Source of the DNA: Gracilariopsis chorda | Lineage: Eukaryota > Rhodophyta > Florideophyceae > Gracilariales > Gracilariaceae | Reading direction: 5' to 3' | Assembly: GCA_003194525.1 (NCBI GenBank) | Contig: NBIV01000290.1 | Coordinates: 1-64,000 of the forward strand | Length of the DNA stretch: 64,000 bases | In this document: positions 32,400-41,981 of the stretch, piece by piece | Numbering within the stretch: the stretch's first letter is position 1 | Layout: the number at the start of each line of letters is the position of its first letter | Made by a program: the position numbers and the translations under genes | The notes under the pieces: model-generated | Told to the model about the DNA's origin: nothing | Seen by the model: only the letters and a program-made list of their open reading frames with translations | The model's database searches: none

Positions 32400-33412
32400 C
32401 GAGCTTCTACAGAGTTTTCTTCATCGGAACGCAGTAAACCTATCCGTTCCAGTACTTCAACTGGCATGCGACACACGGTGCTTTTCTCTTCCCGAATTAC
32501 GACAAAGATGTGACAAGGGGCTAGATGCGCAGCTTCTTGCCCCTGCACTTTGTTTGTCAAGAAATTATCCCGAAGACTATGTCAGAACGAGTTAATTTCT
32601 CTTCTCTGCAGTAACCACGTACATTCTGGGATAGGGGTCTGCTCGTACACTGCAGAGCTAGCAGTGTTCCGGCGAGACCTATCCGAAATTGCTATGAAAG
32701 TTTGCTGTGGCTGGAGAGGGACAATCAGATTTGCTACGGACTCGAAAAGCCTCGTTCAAGGCTTGCAAACGTCCCAACGACGCCAAACACGCCAGCTACA
32801 GGGTATCTCTGAATGCATGACATTGATAACTAACTATTGCCAATGCCAAATTGTTTGGATACTGGGACACTGCGGGTTGCCACAAAACGAAGCTGCCGAC
32901 GAACTTGCGAAGAAGAGCCTTGGTCTCCCTTTAGCGCAGCAGCTCCGGAAAGAGATCGACTTCCTGGAGGTGAAACAGAGAACCCGCGTCCGTCTTACTA
33001 GCACAGAGCCAGTAAGCGAAGTCCCAGAGACACCATCAAACATCAAAGGTATTGACTCTAAGGAGCGGCGCATACAGCCCTGTCGCAGATATTTACAGGT
33101 CACGTTCCGACGCTACATCCAGTCTCCACTTTTCTCAACAGCAGGAAATGCTTCTGCCCGCTCGGATGTGGGCTCAACATACTTAATAGTGTAGACCATT
33201 TCGTTCTTAGATGCCGCCGAAGAGCAGCATCCCGGCGTCGAGAGCTCCCGCCTCTCTGAGAGAGGCAGGGCTCTGACGCCGAATCAATAGTAAGGACATG
33301 GCCAGAAAAGCTGTTGGTGTATCTAGAGAGGGAGAGGTTCTTCTCAATGCAACTCCTACCGCAGTCTTGGAATTAGAGACGCGAGCTCATATGAACACAC
33401 ACACACACACAC
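32400..33412 (+). mobile_element. LINE fragment with RNase H
   Basis: From about 32.6 kb the plus strand reads SYTAELAVFRRDL, then FATDSKSLVQGLQTSQRRQ and WILGHCGLPQNEAADELAKK, the RNase H active-site region in one 214-codon frame, then the post-RNase H segment LEVKQRTRVRL and, after frame changes, the His/Cys end near 33.2 kb. The 3' end TCTTGGAATTAGAGACGCG is followed by a (CA)n tail to 33412. It matches the LINE at 2.2-5.0 kb. RT is absent (5' truncation). Confidence 0.85.
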
Positions 33413-33896
33413 GTACAGTCAATAGAAAAACGTGCACTCCACCCAGAAGGGTAGATTGCTAACCCAGGACAAAGGTTTACCGGATTTCATCCTAGTTTTT
33501 GCCGCACCAACAAAAAAGGAATAGAGCAATTCTCTCAACCACTAGCCAACGTATGGGTGGACGAGTAGATTATTTTGATCATCAGCATCCGGAGAAAAGA
33601 AAATGCATATCCCAGCGCAAGAACAACCTTCAATCCTGCCTATCAGCTCCGGCATGGTCTTCAATCTTGCGATCTCCCGAACACCCGGAAGAACATTTGC
33701 CTGGCAATCTGTCAGGTGTCGTGAAACTATTTTCGGCGGCATACTTGGTACAAGTTGAATGTAGAAAGCTACTGGATACCATCACGCTTGAACCAAACGT
33801 GTATGAGTAGAAATCTAGCATTGCAACCGTTTGGCTTTGTGAACGAACTCCTGTGTCTTTGGAATACGAGCCCGTCCTTTGGTCGGAAGATAGCAG
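33413..33896. other. Region before the conserved gene, no gene seen
   Basis: About 480 bp with short frames only. It would have to hold the promoter of the gene starting at 33897. No motif stands out. Confidence 0.4.
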
Positions 33897-34664
33897 ATGA
33901 GGGGTACAGCATTTCTCTTACCCCCTCATGTCACGACCTCTAATAGTCAGTTTACTATAAACCTGCGAGGGAAACCATTTACCACCACCATACGCTTGTG
34001 CAGCTCTCGCACTGTTTCACGCGCAGCTCTTCGGGTATTCCGCCCAACACTGGACGACGTTGAGAGACTATCCCGTGGCCAAGCAGCTCGCCGCCGTGGG
34101 ACAGGTTCTCGCGCTGTCCCACACCGTTTAAACCAAGAAGAACGGAGGAGATATGAAAGAGCCCAGAAGAGTGGAGTCTTGGAACTACCGGCCAATGCTG
34201 GTTACAGAAGAGAAAGGCAAGGATCCCCAATACTCAACATCTGGCGTCAATGGTGCGACGCACAAGCTCGACCAGCGGTGTATTGCCTGTGTGAACTGAC
34301 CGGCTTGTCCTCTCTTATCGTCGACGTCAGTACGCTGCGGGCTGACTATTCTGCATTTGAAGTACCCAACGGAGATATTCGGCAACTGAAAGCAGTGTTA
34401 GACAGAGAAATGGAAATCCCCGGTATCTTGGAAGCGGAGCAAATATCCGCTGAAGTTATGGAAGATGCGATTTGGAAAGTACCTTGTCAAAGCTTTCGGT
34501 ACGAATACAACGATTTGAGCCAGGCCAAGAAGATGGGTAGAAGAATCGGATCGTACTGCCTTGAACGAGTTGCAAGCAATGGCGATGGAAAAATAGCAGC
34601 TGTAGCAAGTGTCACAAAGACGAGGAAAACACGCCCTGGAAAGAGACCTGCGGAGTTCATTTGA
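33897..34664 (+). CDS. Conserved protein of unknown function, possibly plastid-targeted
   Basis: An intact 255-codon frame amid LINE fragments. The first about 50 residues are rich in Thr, Ser, Arg and hydroxylated residues with few acids (FTTTIRLCSSRTVSRAALRV), like a plastid leader. The core is basic: SRGQAARRRGTGSRAVPHRL (about residues 59-78), then NQEERRRYERAQKSG, GYRRERQGSPILNIWRQWCD and a C-terminal part with acidic helices and a Lys/Arg tail (KTRKTRPGKRP). The RGTGSR-VPHRLN and GYRRERxGSPxxNIWRQWCDA motifs look like those of conserved proteins in algae whose role is not known; I recall the pattern but cannot name the family. The full-length frame and the ordered core argue for a live host gene and not transposon debris. 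Confidence 0.6.
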   Translation: MRGTAFLLPPHVTTSNSQFTINLRGKPFTTTIRLCSSRTVSRAALRVFRPTLDDVERLSRGQAARRRGTGSRAVPHRLNQEERRRYERAQKSGVLELPANAGYRRERQGSPILNIWRQWCDAQARPAVYCLCELTGLSSLIVDVSTLRADYSAFEVPNGDIRQLKAVLDREMEIPGILEAEQISAEVMEDAIWKVPCQSFRYEYNDLSQAKKMGRRIGSYCLERVASNGDGKIAAVASVTKTRKTRPGKRPAEFI

Positions 34665-35284
34665 GGAAATCTGATGACGCAATCTAATTCTTCTATAAAA
34701 CGAAAGAGTCTGGCGTCGAGATGCACAAGCAAACGTCTGCCGTCTCTTATTGTCCCAGAAGGGCAAGTGAAGATGTGGATCACTGTCTTCTGCAATATGC
34801 ATGTATCGCACGTCTGGAAGCGCTTCGTACGATACAACGAAGACGCGGTAAAAGTATGTTAACTGTAAGAAGGTAATAACCGAATAGTCTAGGTCTCTGA
34901 GTCTGAAATTCTGACCACTCCAAGGAGTGAGAGCTGTTTCGGAAGAAATGGGTCTCCCGAGACTGAAATGGGAAGCATAAAGCTGGAAAAAGAAAAGTTG
35001 AAGTAGCCATTGAACAGGAAATATGTTTCATCCTGTACCACAGAGACACCGCTTCCCTGAGCCTTAAATATGTAGGAGAGGTGCCGTTCTGCTTGCTGCA
35101 CGCATATCGGGAAAGTTGTCGTTGTTAATTGTGAGCACCACGGGCTTGATTACGACGTCTCTATTGGTCTCCAAGGAGACCTCATTAATCTGAAGGCCAA
35201 ATTGCCTGAAGTAGACTCAGACGCTAATCCATCTCGCGTTGAATGACAGAAGGACGGCCCACCATGACGGGAGGAACGCATATA
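34665..35284. other. No gene recognised
   Basis: About 620 bp after the conserved gene, with short minus-strand frames and no clear motif. The first part may be the 3' untranslated region of the upstream gene. Confidence 0.4.
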
Positions 35285-35345
35285 TTCTAGGGTTGTGTGT
35301 GTGCGCGTTTTTGGGCAGTACTTCTAATTCCGAGGCAACGTTATT
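35285..35345 (-). mobile_element. LINE 3'-terminal scrap, minus strand
   Basis: On the minus strand the sequence CCTCGGAATTAGAAGTACTG followed by CGCGCACACACACAAC matches the terminal part plus CA-rich tail of the LINE copies ending near 7.55 and 33.41 kb. It abuts another, plus-strand LINE fragment. Confidence 0.5.
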
Positions 35346-35369
35346 GACTTCTAGAGTGTAGAAGGCTAA

Positions 35370-35760
35370 TCATCTACTCGGCGGCTAGGATTCCGCAGTT
35401 GTGGCATGAAAGGAATAAAATGGTTGACAGCTTGGCCAAGACCGCGCTAGACTTACCGATAGAGGAACAATTTTTAGTTCGTATTGATTTCGCTGACGTG
35501 GGAAGAAGATTGAAAGTCAAAGGGTGTTCTCAATCACTGCTGGAGGCTGTACCACAAGGATTGGAAAGAGCAGTTTCGCAAAGAGAAGCGGAAGTGGCCC
35601 TTTATCAGTTGGCTCTGAGACACAGTCCTTGTTTTCACCCGCTAGGCTCTTATCTACTCAAGAAGAGACTTGTTTGCACTTGCCGGCCTGGAGTGTTGAA
35701 CGGCGTTGATCACTTTCTATTACGATGCCCTTTGAAAAATTCAACCAGAAGAGAATGAGT
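35370..35760 (+). mobile_element. LINE fragment, end of RNase H and C-terminal box
   Basis: The plus strand encodes the end of RNase H (WHERNKMVDSLAKTALDLP, compare NERVDSLAKQGLSTP in the 2.2-5.0 kb copy) and then an unbroken C-terminal section: QREAEVALYQLALRHSPCFH, PLGSYLLKKRLVCTC and the closing box VDHFLLRCPLKN. The last about 120 codons read in one frame, so it is one of the better preserved C-termini of this LINE group here. Confidence 0.75.
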
Positions 35761-35850
35761 GTCTCCCTTCGAGATCGTCGTGATTTACCTGTTGACGAGA
35801 TTATTAGAAATGACCTGTAAATATGTTGGTTTATCTGGTGAGAGAAAGTT

Positions 35851-35950
35851 TCCTTCGTCTTCTTCTTTATTGTGGTCAACAACTTTCTATTACAAAGCTG
35901 AAGGAAAGCTTTCAGTTAAAACTTTCTCTCTTCAGGAAGGCCAAGAACTT
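35851..35950 (-). repeat. Dispersed LINE 3'-end repeat
   Basis: Third clear copy of the about 100-bp repeat seen at 9478-9576 and 9863-9968: on the plus strand TCTTCTTTATTGTGGTCAAC through CTCTTCAGGAAGGCCAAGAA. Orientation is minus, as the GAA tail lies on that strand. Confidence 0.6.
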
Positions 35951-35959
35951 CTTTGGCTC

Positions 35960-36580
35960 ATGTCGAACTAACTCTTGCATAGTTTCCTTACATTTACAAA
36001 CTTTCTTTGAAAAGAAACGGTCTGTGCTATGTAGGAATTAGGCATAGGCACCCATAAAGACAGAGAAAGCGAGAGAAGTCCATACCGTTGCATCAGGATT
36101 GAAGGCGCTGTTCGTAAACACACACACAATGCTAGTGCACATGGCCTTTGAAAGTTTCATCCTGCTATTGCACAGAGTAACTCTATGTTCAAGACTCACC
36201 ATTCTTCTTCCCAAGCTAACAACTTTTGAATTCTTTTAAACTTCTTAGTTCCTACGAATTACAAAAGTAGTATCCATTGCGGAATTGATCGAAACGAGAA
36301 GGTGGACAAGCTTGCCATATCAGGTCTATGCTTACCTTTCGTAGAACAATAACGAGTCCTACTGCACGTCTGTAGCTGCATCAGCCAATCCCTGAAGAAT
36401 TTTTGTCAGCACCCTCCGTTAAAAGCGGTACAAACTTTTTACTGTTTGCACGGAGACATATCCACTACTAGTCGATACCAGAAGACATCTTGCAAAGTCC
36501 CTCAACAAAGTCCACGGCGTGGCAGAGATATGTATCGAACCATCGACACCACAATTTTTGAAAAACACGCCATAACTTCT
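35960..36580. other. No gene recognised
   Basis: Short frames only, with no motif or repeat recognised in about 620 bp of transposon-like composition. Confidence 0.4.
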
Positions 36581-36584
36581 CAGA

Positions 36585-37310
36585 AGTTTGGCAGAAACTG
36601 AAGCTCGGTCTTGTTTCTCAGATGCCAGTTGATAGGGTACTGAAATCTCTCGAAGAACAGGTTACTCTTCGACCAGCTCAAACGGCTCTTTCACAGGTTT
36701 TCGTGGGACGTGTAACAGGGCAACACCTTGTTTCTACTGTTGAGATCCACGGCAGTCGGTCCTAGCCCAACGGCGCGCGGAATGGATGTCTTCTTTGCCA
36801 GGAGGAAAGCCAAAGAAAGTAAGGGCACGTCTGCCTCGTTGATCCATCTCCTTCGGGGTTAACGAAGGTTGCCTTCATTGCGATCTCCCTGCGCTCACAC
36901 TGTCTCCTTCTGCAAGGAGGCAGTGACAGAGAGATCTCAGTACTGTTAAGCTTCTGTCTCTGTCGACTGAACGCACTAGAGTGACATAGTAACCAAGTCA
37001 CGGCGGCTGAACCCGCCGCCACGACTTACATCTGCCTCACCCTATGAACTTGCTCTGAAGCCGGGCGTAGTATTGTGACAACACTACATACTGGTTGAGC
37101 AAAACGGGCTTCTGCTCACTAGATGTCAGGTATAGAGTTGAAACCACTATTGATCACTTTATCATGAGGTATAGAAAACGCTTCAGTCCAGAAGGGATGC
37201 TTTGCCGTCTGGAAGAGAAAGGCAAGGGCTGGAGCGGGAGCAGTAGTGAAGAAAAGGCCGAATAGGGTGTTGGAATTCCTGCGGGGAGAGGACGTCTTTC
37301 GAACCTTAAC
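36585..37310 (+). mobile_element. LINE C-terminal fragment split by a solo LTR
   Basis: Left part (to 36737): SLEEQVTLRPAQTALSQVFV and GRVTGQHLVST, nearly the same as SLEEDVTLRAAQTALSQVFV in the 6.5-7.5 kb copy. Right part (from 37084): the DNA aligned with TAGAGTTGAAAACACCGTTG and TGTAGAAAACGCTCC of that copy, then the terminal section. The 346-bp insert between them is an LTR. This shows the LINE copy is older than the LTR insertion. Confidence 0.75.
36738..37083. repeat. Solo LTR with CTAC target duplication
   Basis: 346 bp starting TGTTGAGATCC and ending GTGACAACA, with TGTTG/CAACA terminal inverted repeats and CTAC directly on both sides (36734-36737 and 37084-37087). No internal retroelement sequence is present, so it is a solo LTR left by recombination between two LTRs. 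Size and ends resemble a small copia-type LTR. It sits inside a LINE whose two halves prove the insertion point. Confidence 0.75.
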
Positions 37311-37960
37311 AGTTATTCGTTTAGCAATCATAGTATGACGATTTATAGAACTCACGTATTTTCCTTAAAGATAAGGGGCCAGCTAGAATGCTAACGCCTG
37401 CCTTGTACTTTGTTTAGGACCACAAATACTTAATATGTACCACCGGTGCCAGAACTTTGTATTCTGAATTCGGAAACTGAATAGAGAGCTTACGCCTGCG
37501 CGGAATTCTGCGAACCACTCACAGAATTCCGGCAAGTTTGCATGCCCACGTGTAATCTAAAATTGATACAGAATTCTGTTGTCGGAGGGTTCACGCAAGC
37601 ACGCTCAAGTTGACTCTTGAGTATTACGCAGGAAGGCCTCAGCATCTGTCATGCTCCGGGACTCTGGCAGCAGCCACCATGTCTGGTCATCGCCAAAAAG
37701 ACCACAGTCTAGTTGCAATTACAACTAGATTCCTCACTTCTACTTGCGCGTTACAAGCTGTCGTTCGAAAGCGTAATGTGCACAAAGTCTCTGTCTTTTG
37801 CTCGGACCACGCGTTATTGCAGCTTGCGCAATAATACATGCTACATCGTGGTAAATACAGCAACTGCCTCCACCATCGCAACCGTGTATCTCTTACTGAC
37901 TTTATACTTAACTTCAATTCGCTTAGCGGCTTAGATTTTCTAACCTAATTTTGTTTTTGT
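37311..37960. other. Upstream end of the Harbinger element, no gene
   Basis: About 650 bp before the transposase frame, with no coding motif. Several copies of the GAATTC-containing motif CAGAATTC/GGAATTCTG occur at 37.47-37.58 kb and again at 44.53-44.6 kb on the far side of the split Harbinger element. They may belong to its termini, but I could not define the inverted repeats. Confidence 0.35.
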
Positions 37961-38977
37961 AAAGATGATCTTACTAAGCTCGTTTCTTTTATGGCTTGGC
38001 CCTCTGTTAAGACTTCAACTACCCGTAATCGGTACGCCTGCAAACCTGTTCTAACCACTTGCGTCGTATTTCGTCGAATTGGTACTTCAGCGCGTTAGGT
38101 AGACTTGAAAGAGCTCTTTGGCAAGCCCGCGTCACAACTCTCCGAGATCTTTTGGGACAAGATAGAGCTATTGCTTGATGCAAGAAAGAATTTGCTCACC
38201 AGCCCTATCAGCGCCCAATTGATCAGTGAAAGACTTCCTTTGTACGCGGAAGCGATTGATAGGAGGTCCAATACGTTGCCGAACTGCGTCGGCTTTATAG
38301 ACGGGACTGTGCTTGGCATAGCATGGCCAAAGGGTAACCTTGCGCAGCGTTTTGTCTTAAACGGACATAAGCGCAAGCATGCACTTAAGTACCAAGCCGT
38401 AAATACTCCCGATGGACTTATCATGCACCTACATGGCCCACTCGAAGGGCGTAAACACGACTGGACCTTATATATTCGCTCCGGACAGGACGACGGATTT
38501 CCAGAAGTGCTGCAGCATGAAGACGTATCGTACTGTGTATAAGAAGACTCGGGTTATAACGCAAGGTGGTTTATGGTGGTGCCCTTTCAAGGTGCAACCC
38601 TATCACCGGCACAGAAAGCTTTCCACAGCTCTATGTCAGGCGTACGTATCAGCGTAGAATGGGTCTTCAAAGAGCTCAAAATGAACTTTGCTGCAGTGGA
38701 CTTCAAGCGCAAGATGAAGGTTTTGGAATCACCTATCGGTATGCTATACACAGCATCGATGCTGTTGTCGAACTTCCGCAACTTTTTCTATCCCAACCAG
38801 ATATCGAAGTACTTTAGTGTGCCCCTCCCGCTCTTGAGGAGTATGTATCGCATAAAGAATAGCTCTCGGAGAGTCCCGAGGAGCGAGGAAAAAGTGCGCG
38901 TCCAGAGGGGACCGAGGGCGCGAAGAGAGCGGACTTCTTCGCAGCCCCACAGGGAGCTCTCCGCGAGGAGAAGCTAG
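37961..38977 (+). pseudogene. PIF/Harbinger transposase (DDE_Tnp_4), broken by two stops
   Basis: One frame runs from before ATG 37991 to 38977. The N-terminal part reads RNRYACKP...FRRIGTSAR, and the catalytic part has CVGFIDGTVLGIAWPKG (first Asp), HGPLEGRKHDWTLY (second Asp) and MSGVRISVEWVFKELKMNF (Glu), the DDE triad of Harbinger transposases. The frame is interrupted by TAG at 38096-38098 and TAA at 38540-38542 but has no frameshift, so the loss is recent. This protein normally acts with a Myb/SANT-like partner, whose gene here is convergent and split (39047-39434 and 44627-45242). Confidence 0.85.
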
Positions 38978-39046
38978 CGCGATTCTGATGGTAAAACATG
39001 CAAGTATTTACTCCAAAAAGGGCGATGGAGAGCGAAAAGGTTACTT

Positions 39047-39434
39047 TTACTTATGCTTAGCCAGTAGCTCCAGTAGCGCTTTATGCTTCTCCAACTACAG
39101 TTTACTATGCTCGAGACGCTCTTCGCGTCACTCTTCTCGCTCTAAGCGGCGCTCCTCTCTACCTTCCTCGCGCTCCTTCTCGCGCTCGATACGATCCGCA
39201 ATTGCGCGTTCCTGCTCAAAGACCAACCGTTCACGTTCGAGGTCTACGCGAGCAAGATCAGCCTCTTTGAGATGAGAGCCGAAGCGATCCATCTCACTAC
39301 CAACAACTGGCGGACCTCGGCTGCCCTTCTTGGCTCTCTTCCTGCTTCTGCTTCCCTTGTCCTTCTCAGGGTCCGAAAACTCCCCATTTACTGACGACCC
39401 GCTGCTTCCGTCATCACTGACAGTCTTACGCTTT
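39047..39434 (-). pseudogene. Harbinger Myb/SANT-like accessory protein, C-terminal half
   Basis: On the minus strand from the LTR edge: KRKTVSDDGSSGS, a basic run (SRKRAKKGSRG, a likely nuclear signal), then a coiled-coil tail (LARVDLERERLVFEQERAI and following Arg/Glu heptads) to a stop at 39047-39049. Two premature stops are present (TGA at 39128-39130 and TAG at 39095-39097). The first codons carry AAAGC immediately after the LTR end. The N-terminal half of the same gene lies at 44627-45242 in the opposite orientation. Confidence 0.75.
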
Positions 39435-40242
39435 TGTGGTGCAATGCCCCAAAGGGGAAAAACACCGAAAGACGTTCGGGATCTTCCTCTCACGAGGTGA
39501 ACCCAGTTGGGTAGAGCCCTCCCAGAGGTGTCACGGCGAAGCCGGTTTGTATGACCAGGGACACCTGTCGCGACTCGCGCAGGGAGGTGAAGGCGAAGAA
39601 TCGGTATCCGCGTGAGCGGGGTATGATCCTCAGTAGAGGTATGTTTCCACGTAAGTGGGGGCGTGTGAGCGGATGCGCACACGAGGGCCGCGAATAGCGG
39701 GAGGTGCTACCCTAAAAAGGGGAAAGAGGAAGGACGAAGTGGGTCGCGAGAGCGACGAGTAGATACGGCAATGCCGGTGGACAGGACTCCCTATACAGGG
39801 CGAAACACCAATATGATTGGAACAATTAGTACTCCCAATGATGGGTCTCCTTTAGATGTGCAAGGGGGGTGAAATTCCGTACACTACGGTGCTTCCCTCC
39901 AAGGAGGAGTTGAGAACACGCGGAGGCGGTAAAGCTCAGAGCCAATTCCCCAGGTTGGGGTCCCTTGTTCGGGAAGGTTTACTGGTGCGACGGCAGTGTG
40001 CCGTCGCACTAAGTACTAGCTTCCCAGAAATGGGTGTGAAAATAATAAATAAAACTAACTAAAATACTCCACATTCCGTGGCAACATCCACTACTGTGGC
40101 CAACCGCCAATTGACCCAAAACCGTGTCCCACGTGTCTATACCCACCATTGTGTGGCGTAGTTCATATACACACTACACAACCGATAATATCGGGAAAGC
40201 GTTCAAGTACCCAGAATCCCTCCCTGAGGGCGTTGCACTTCA
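39435..40242 (-). repeat. LTR of the chromovirus family (copy 1)
   Basis: 808 bp, on the minus strand starting TGAAGTGCAACG and ending CATTGCACCACA, with TG...CA ends and the near-palindromic TGaaGTGCAA/TTGCACcaCA termini. Nearly identical to 55933-56739 and, in the other orientation, to 45243-46067. Its outer side abuts AAAGC and the Harbinger accessory gene; its inner side abuts element sequence. Confidence 0.85.
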
Positions 40243-41189
40243 CTTGCGGGGAGATTGGGTACGGCGAGAACCTGTTCCGCCTCGATACCCTCGCTTGGAG
40301 GAATTTCCCCGCAGCGCGGCAAGAAACCCTCTGTTGGGAGCGACCGATTATTCGGGCGGAGTTCAGGTACCTTCCCCGGCAATACCGGTCCAACTTTCTC
40401 CAAAACTTCATCCGCTACGAGCGGCGTTGGCGATCCCGATTCGGGTATTTCATCCCGTATCAGAACGTGGAGATAGAGCGGATTGCGCCGCCTCACCGAC
40501 TAGGTCGGTACGTAGCACTCCCCGAGTGGTGACGCTTCCATGAAGTCTGCCGGGGGTGCTACATAGAACTCCCTCCGGTACTTACGTACCTCGGTTCGCT
40601 GCTCATGCAGGATCCCCGGTCGGGGTTGTGGTCCGTAGTGGTTACGGAGTGGGCGGCCCGCACTGCGGCTTATATCCTCAACGAGGCGTACGACCAGTAT
40701 CGTCTCTGGTTCCTTCAACCGCGTGTGCGGGCAGCGATCTGAAACCTGGATCTTCGCATCCCCATTGGGGGCCAGGCCAACAATGAAGAGGTCCTCCAAT
40801 TACTTGGGTACATCGACAGCGTTAGCTGGAGTGAGGTCCCGCTGGAGCAAAGCGGTCGTCTAGATGGCGGCAGCGGTAACACCGGTGGTCCAGGACTTGG
40901 TAGAAACACCGCCCTTGCGAGGGATTTTATCTACTTCGACCCCTGGGAGTTCCGGGAACTTTCCTCCAAGGAGGCGCGCGAGCTTCGCGATGCGCCCCGG
41001 CATGTGCCGGAAGACCACCCGGTGGGGTACGTCGATTCTGACGACTACTACCGCGCATACGGCGGGGATGACCCAATGGTCGATAACGAACCGGAAGAAC
41101 CCGGGGAGATGGACGTAGAGGAAACCGGCGCTAGCGCGGAAGCTTTCCCAGAGGGGGTATCTCCGGCCGAGCCGGCTGTTGACCCTTCG
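40243..41189 (+). mobile_element. Partial copy of the chromovirus antisense gene
   Basis: The plus strand encodes the middle and part of the C-terminal region of the protein found whole at 56796-58643 (GYGENLFRLDTLAWRNFPAA; RSNFLQNFIRYERRWRSRFG; HPVGYVDSDDYYRAYGGDDP). It lies directly inside the LTR at 39435-40242, the same place relative to the LTR as in the other copies. Partial and broken fossil. Confidence 0.8.
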
Positions 41190-41981
41190 TGTCCCGATAA
41201 CGGGTCTACAAGGACGTGTGGGTACCTGGATAGGTTTGGTTTAATTTGTTATTTTGGTAACTGCAGTACAGTGGACGTGGAACACGTGGAGAAACTGGAT
41301 TTAGATGACAGCAATGTTTACCACTTAAGGGCTATATTTATTTAGATATTTATTCTGTTATTCTGCTATTGCAGACTAGTGGTACTTAAGCGCCGGCCAG
41401 CGGCCGCCACCACCACATAGTAAAGTCAACCGAGTTCGGCCCTGAGTCTTTTCGCCTTGCAAAGTGTTAAAATCCTCCCGGAGGTACACTGCATTGCTTA
41501 CGGAATTCTCATCCGGCTCGCGTCAACGAGGAGACAGTACGTACATCTGCAGTGGATTGTCTACTGAACACACCATTGTTTCTGGTTTCGCCCGTTGTCA
41601 GGCCACCTCTCCGCCCCAGTATTGGGTTTCTTCACCGTCCCGTAATTTCCCCTTAATTCCTCGTCACTCTGAGACATTTCCTTTTCTCTGCTCACCCTCC
41701 GTCGGGTCTTTCCCGCTTTCCGCACGGCCCACGTCGGGTTTCCTTCATTTCCTTCCGTTTTACCCCTTTTTCGCTACACTTTTCCCCTTTTTCGGGTGTG
41801 TTCCGACCGCGGATACCTCGTCACCTAGCCCATTCCATCTCCGTGGTATCTCCGAAATACCGGCGGTGTTACGCCCGCAACGCGGTATAAAGAGAGCTCT
41901 TTTTAGCTTGGACTACCTCATTGAGGGCAAGGTTCCGAGCTGCCTTGGGTGTTTTTCCCGAACCGGGTTTTGCACTACACA
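41190..41981. repeat. Probable solo LTR of a related chromovirus family
   Basis: 792 bp starting TGTCCCGATAACGGG and ending GGGTTTTGCACTACACA. It interrupts homology to the antisense gene exactly at 41190 and carries the same short hairpins (CCCGATAACGGG, CCCGAACCGGG) as the main family. The left/right halves resemble the main LTR in layout (an AT-rich section, then a pyrimidine-rich one). No target duplication could be confirmed because the right flank is a different element. Confidence 0.4.

Noticed and set aside
33392-33412. (CA)n as an independent microsatellite locus
   Set aside because: It lies exactly at the 3' end of a LINE copy, so it is better explained as its tail.
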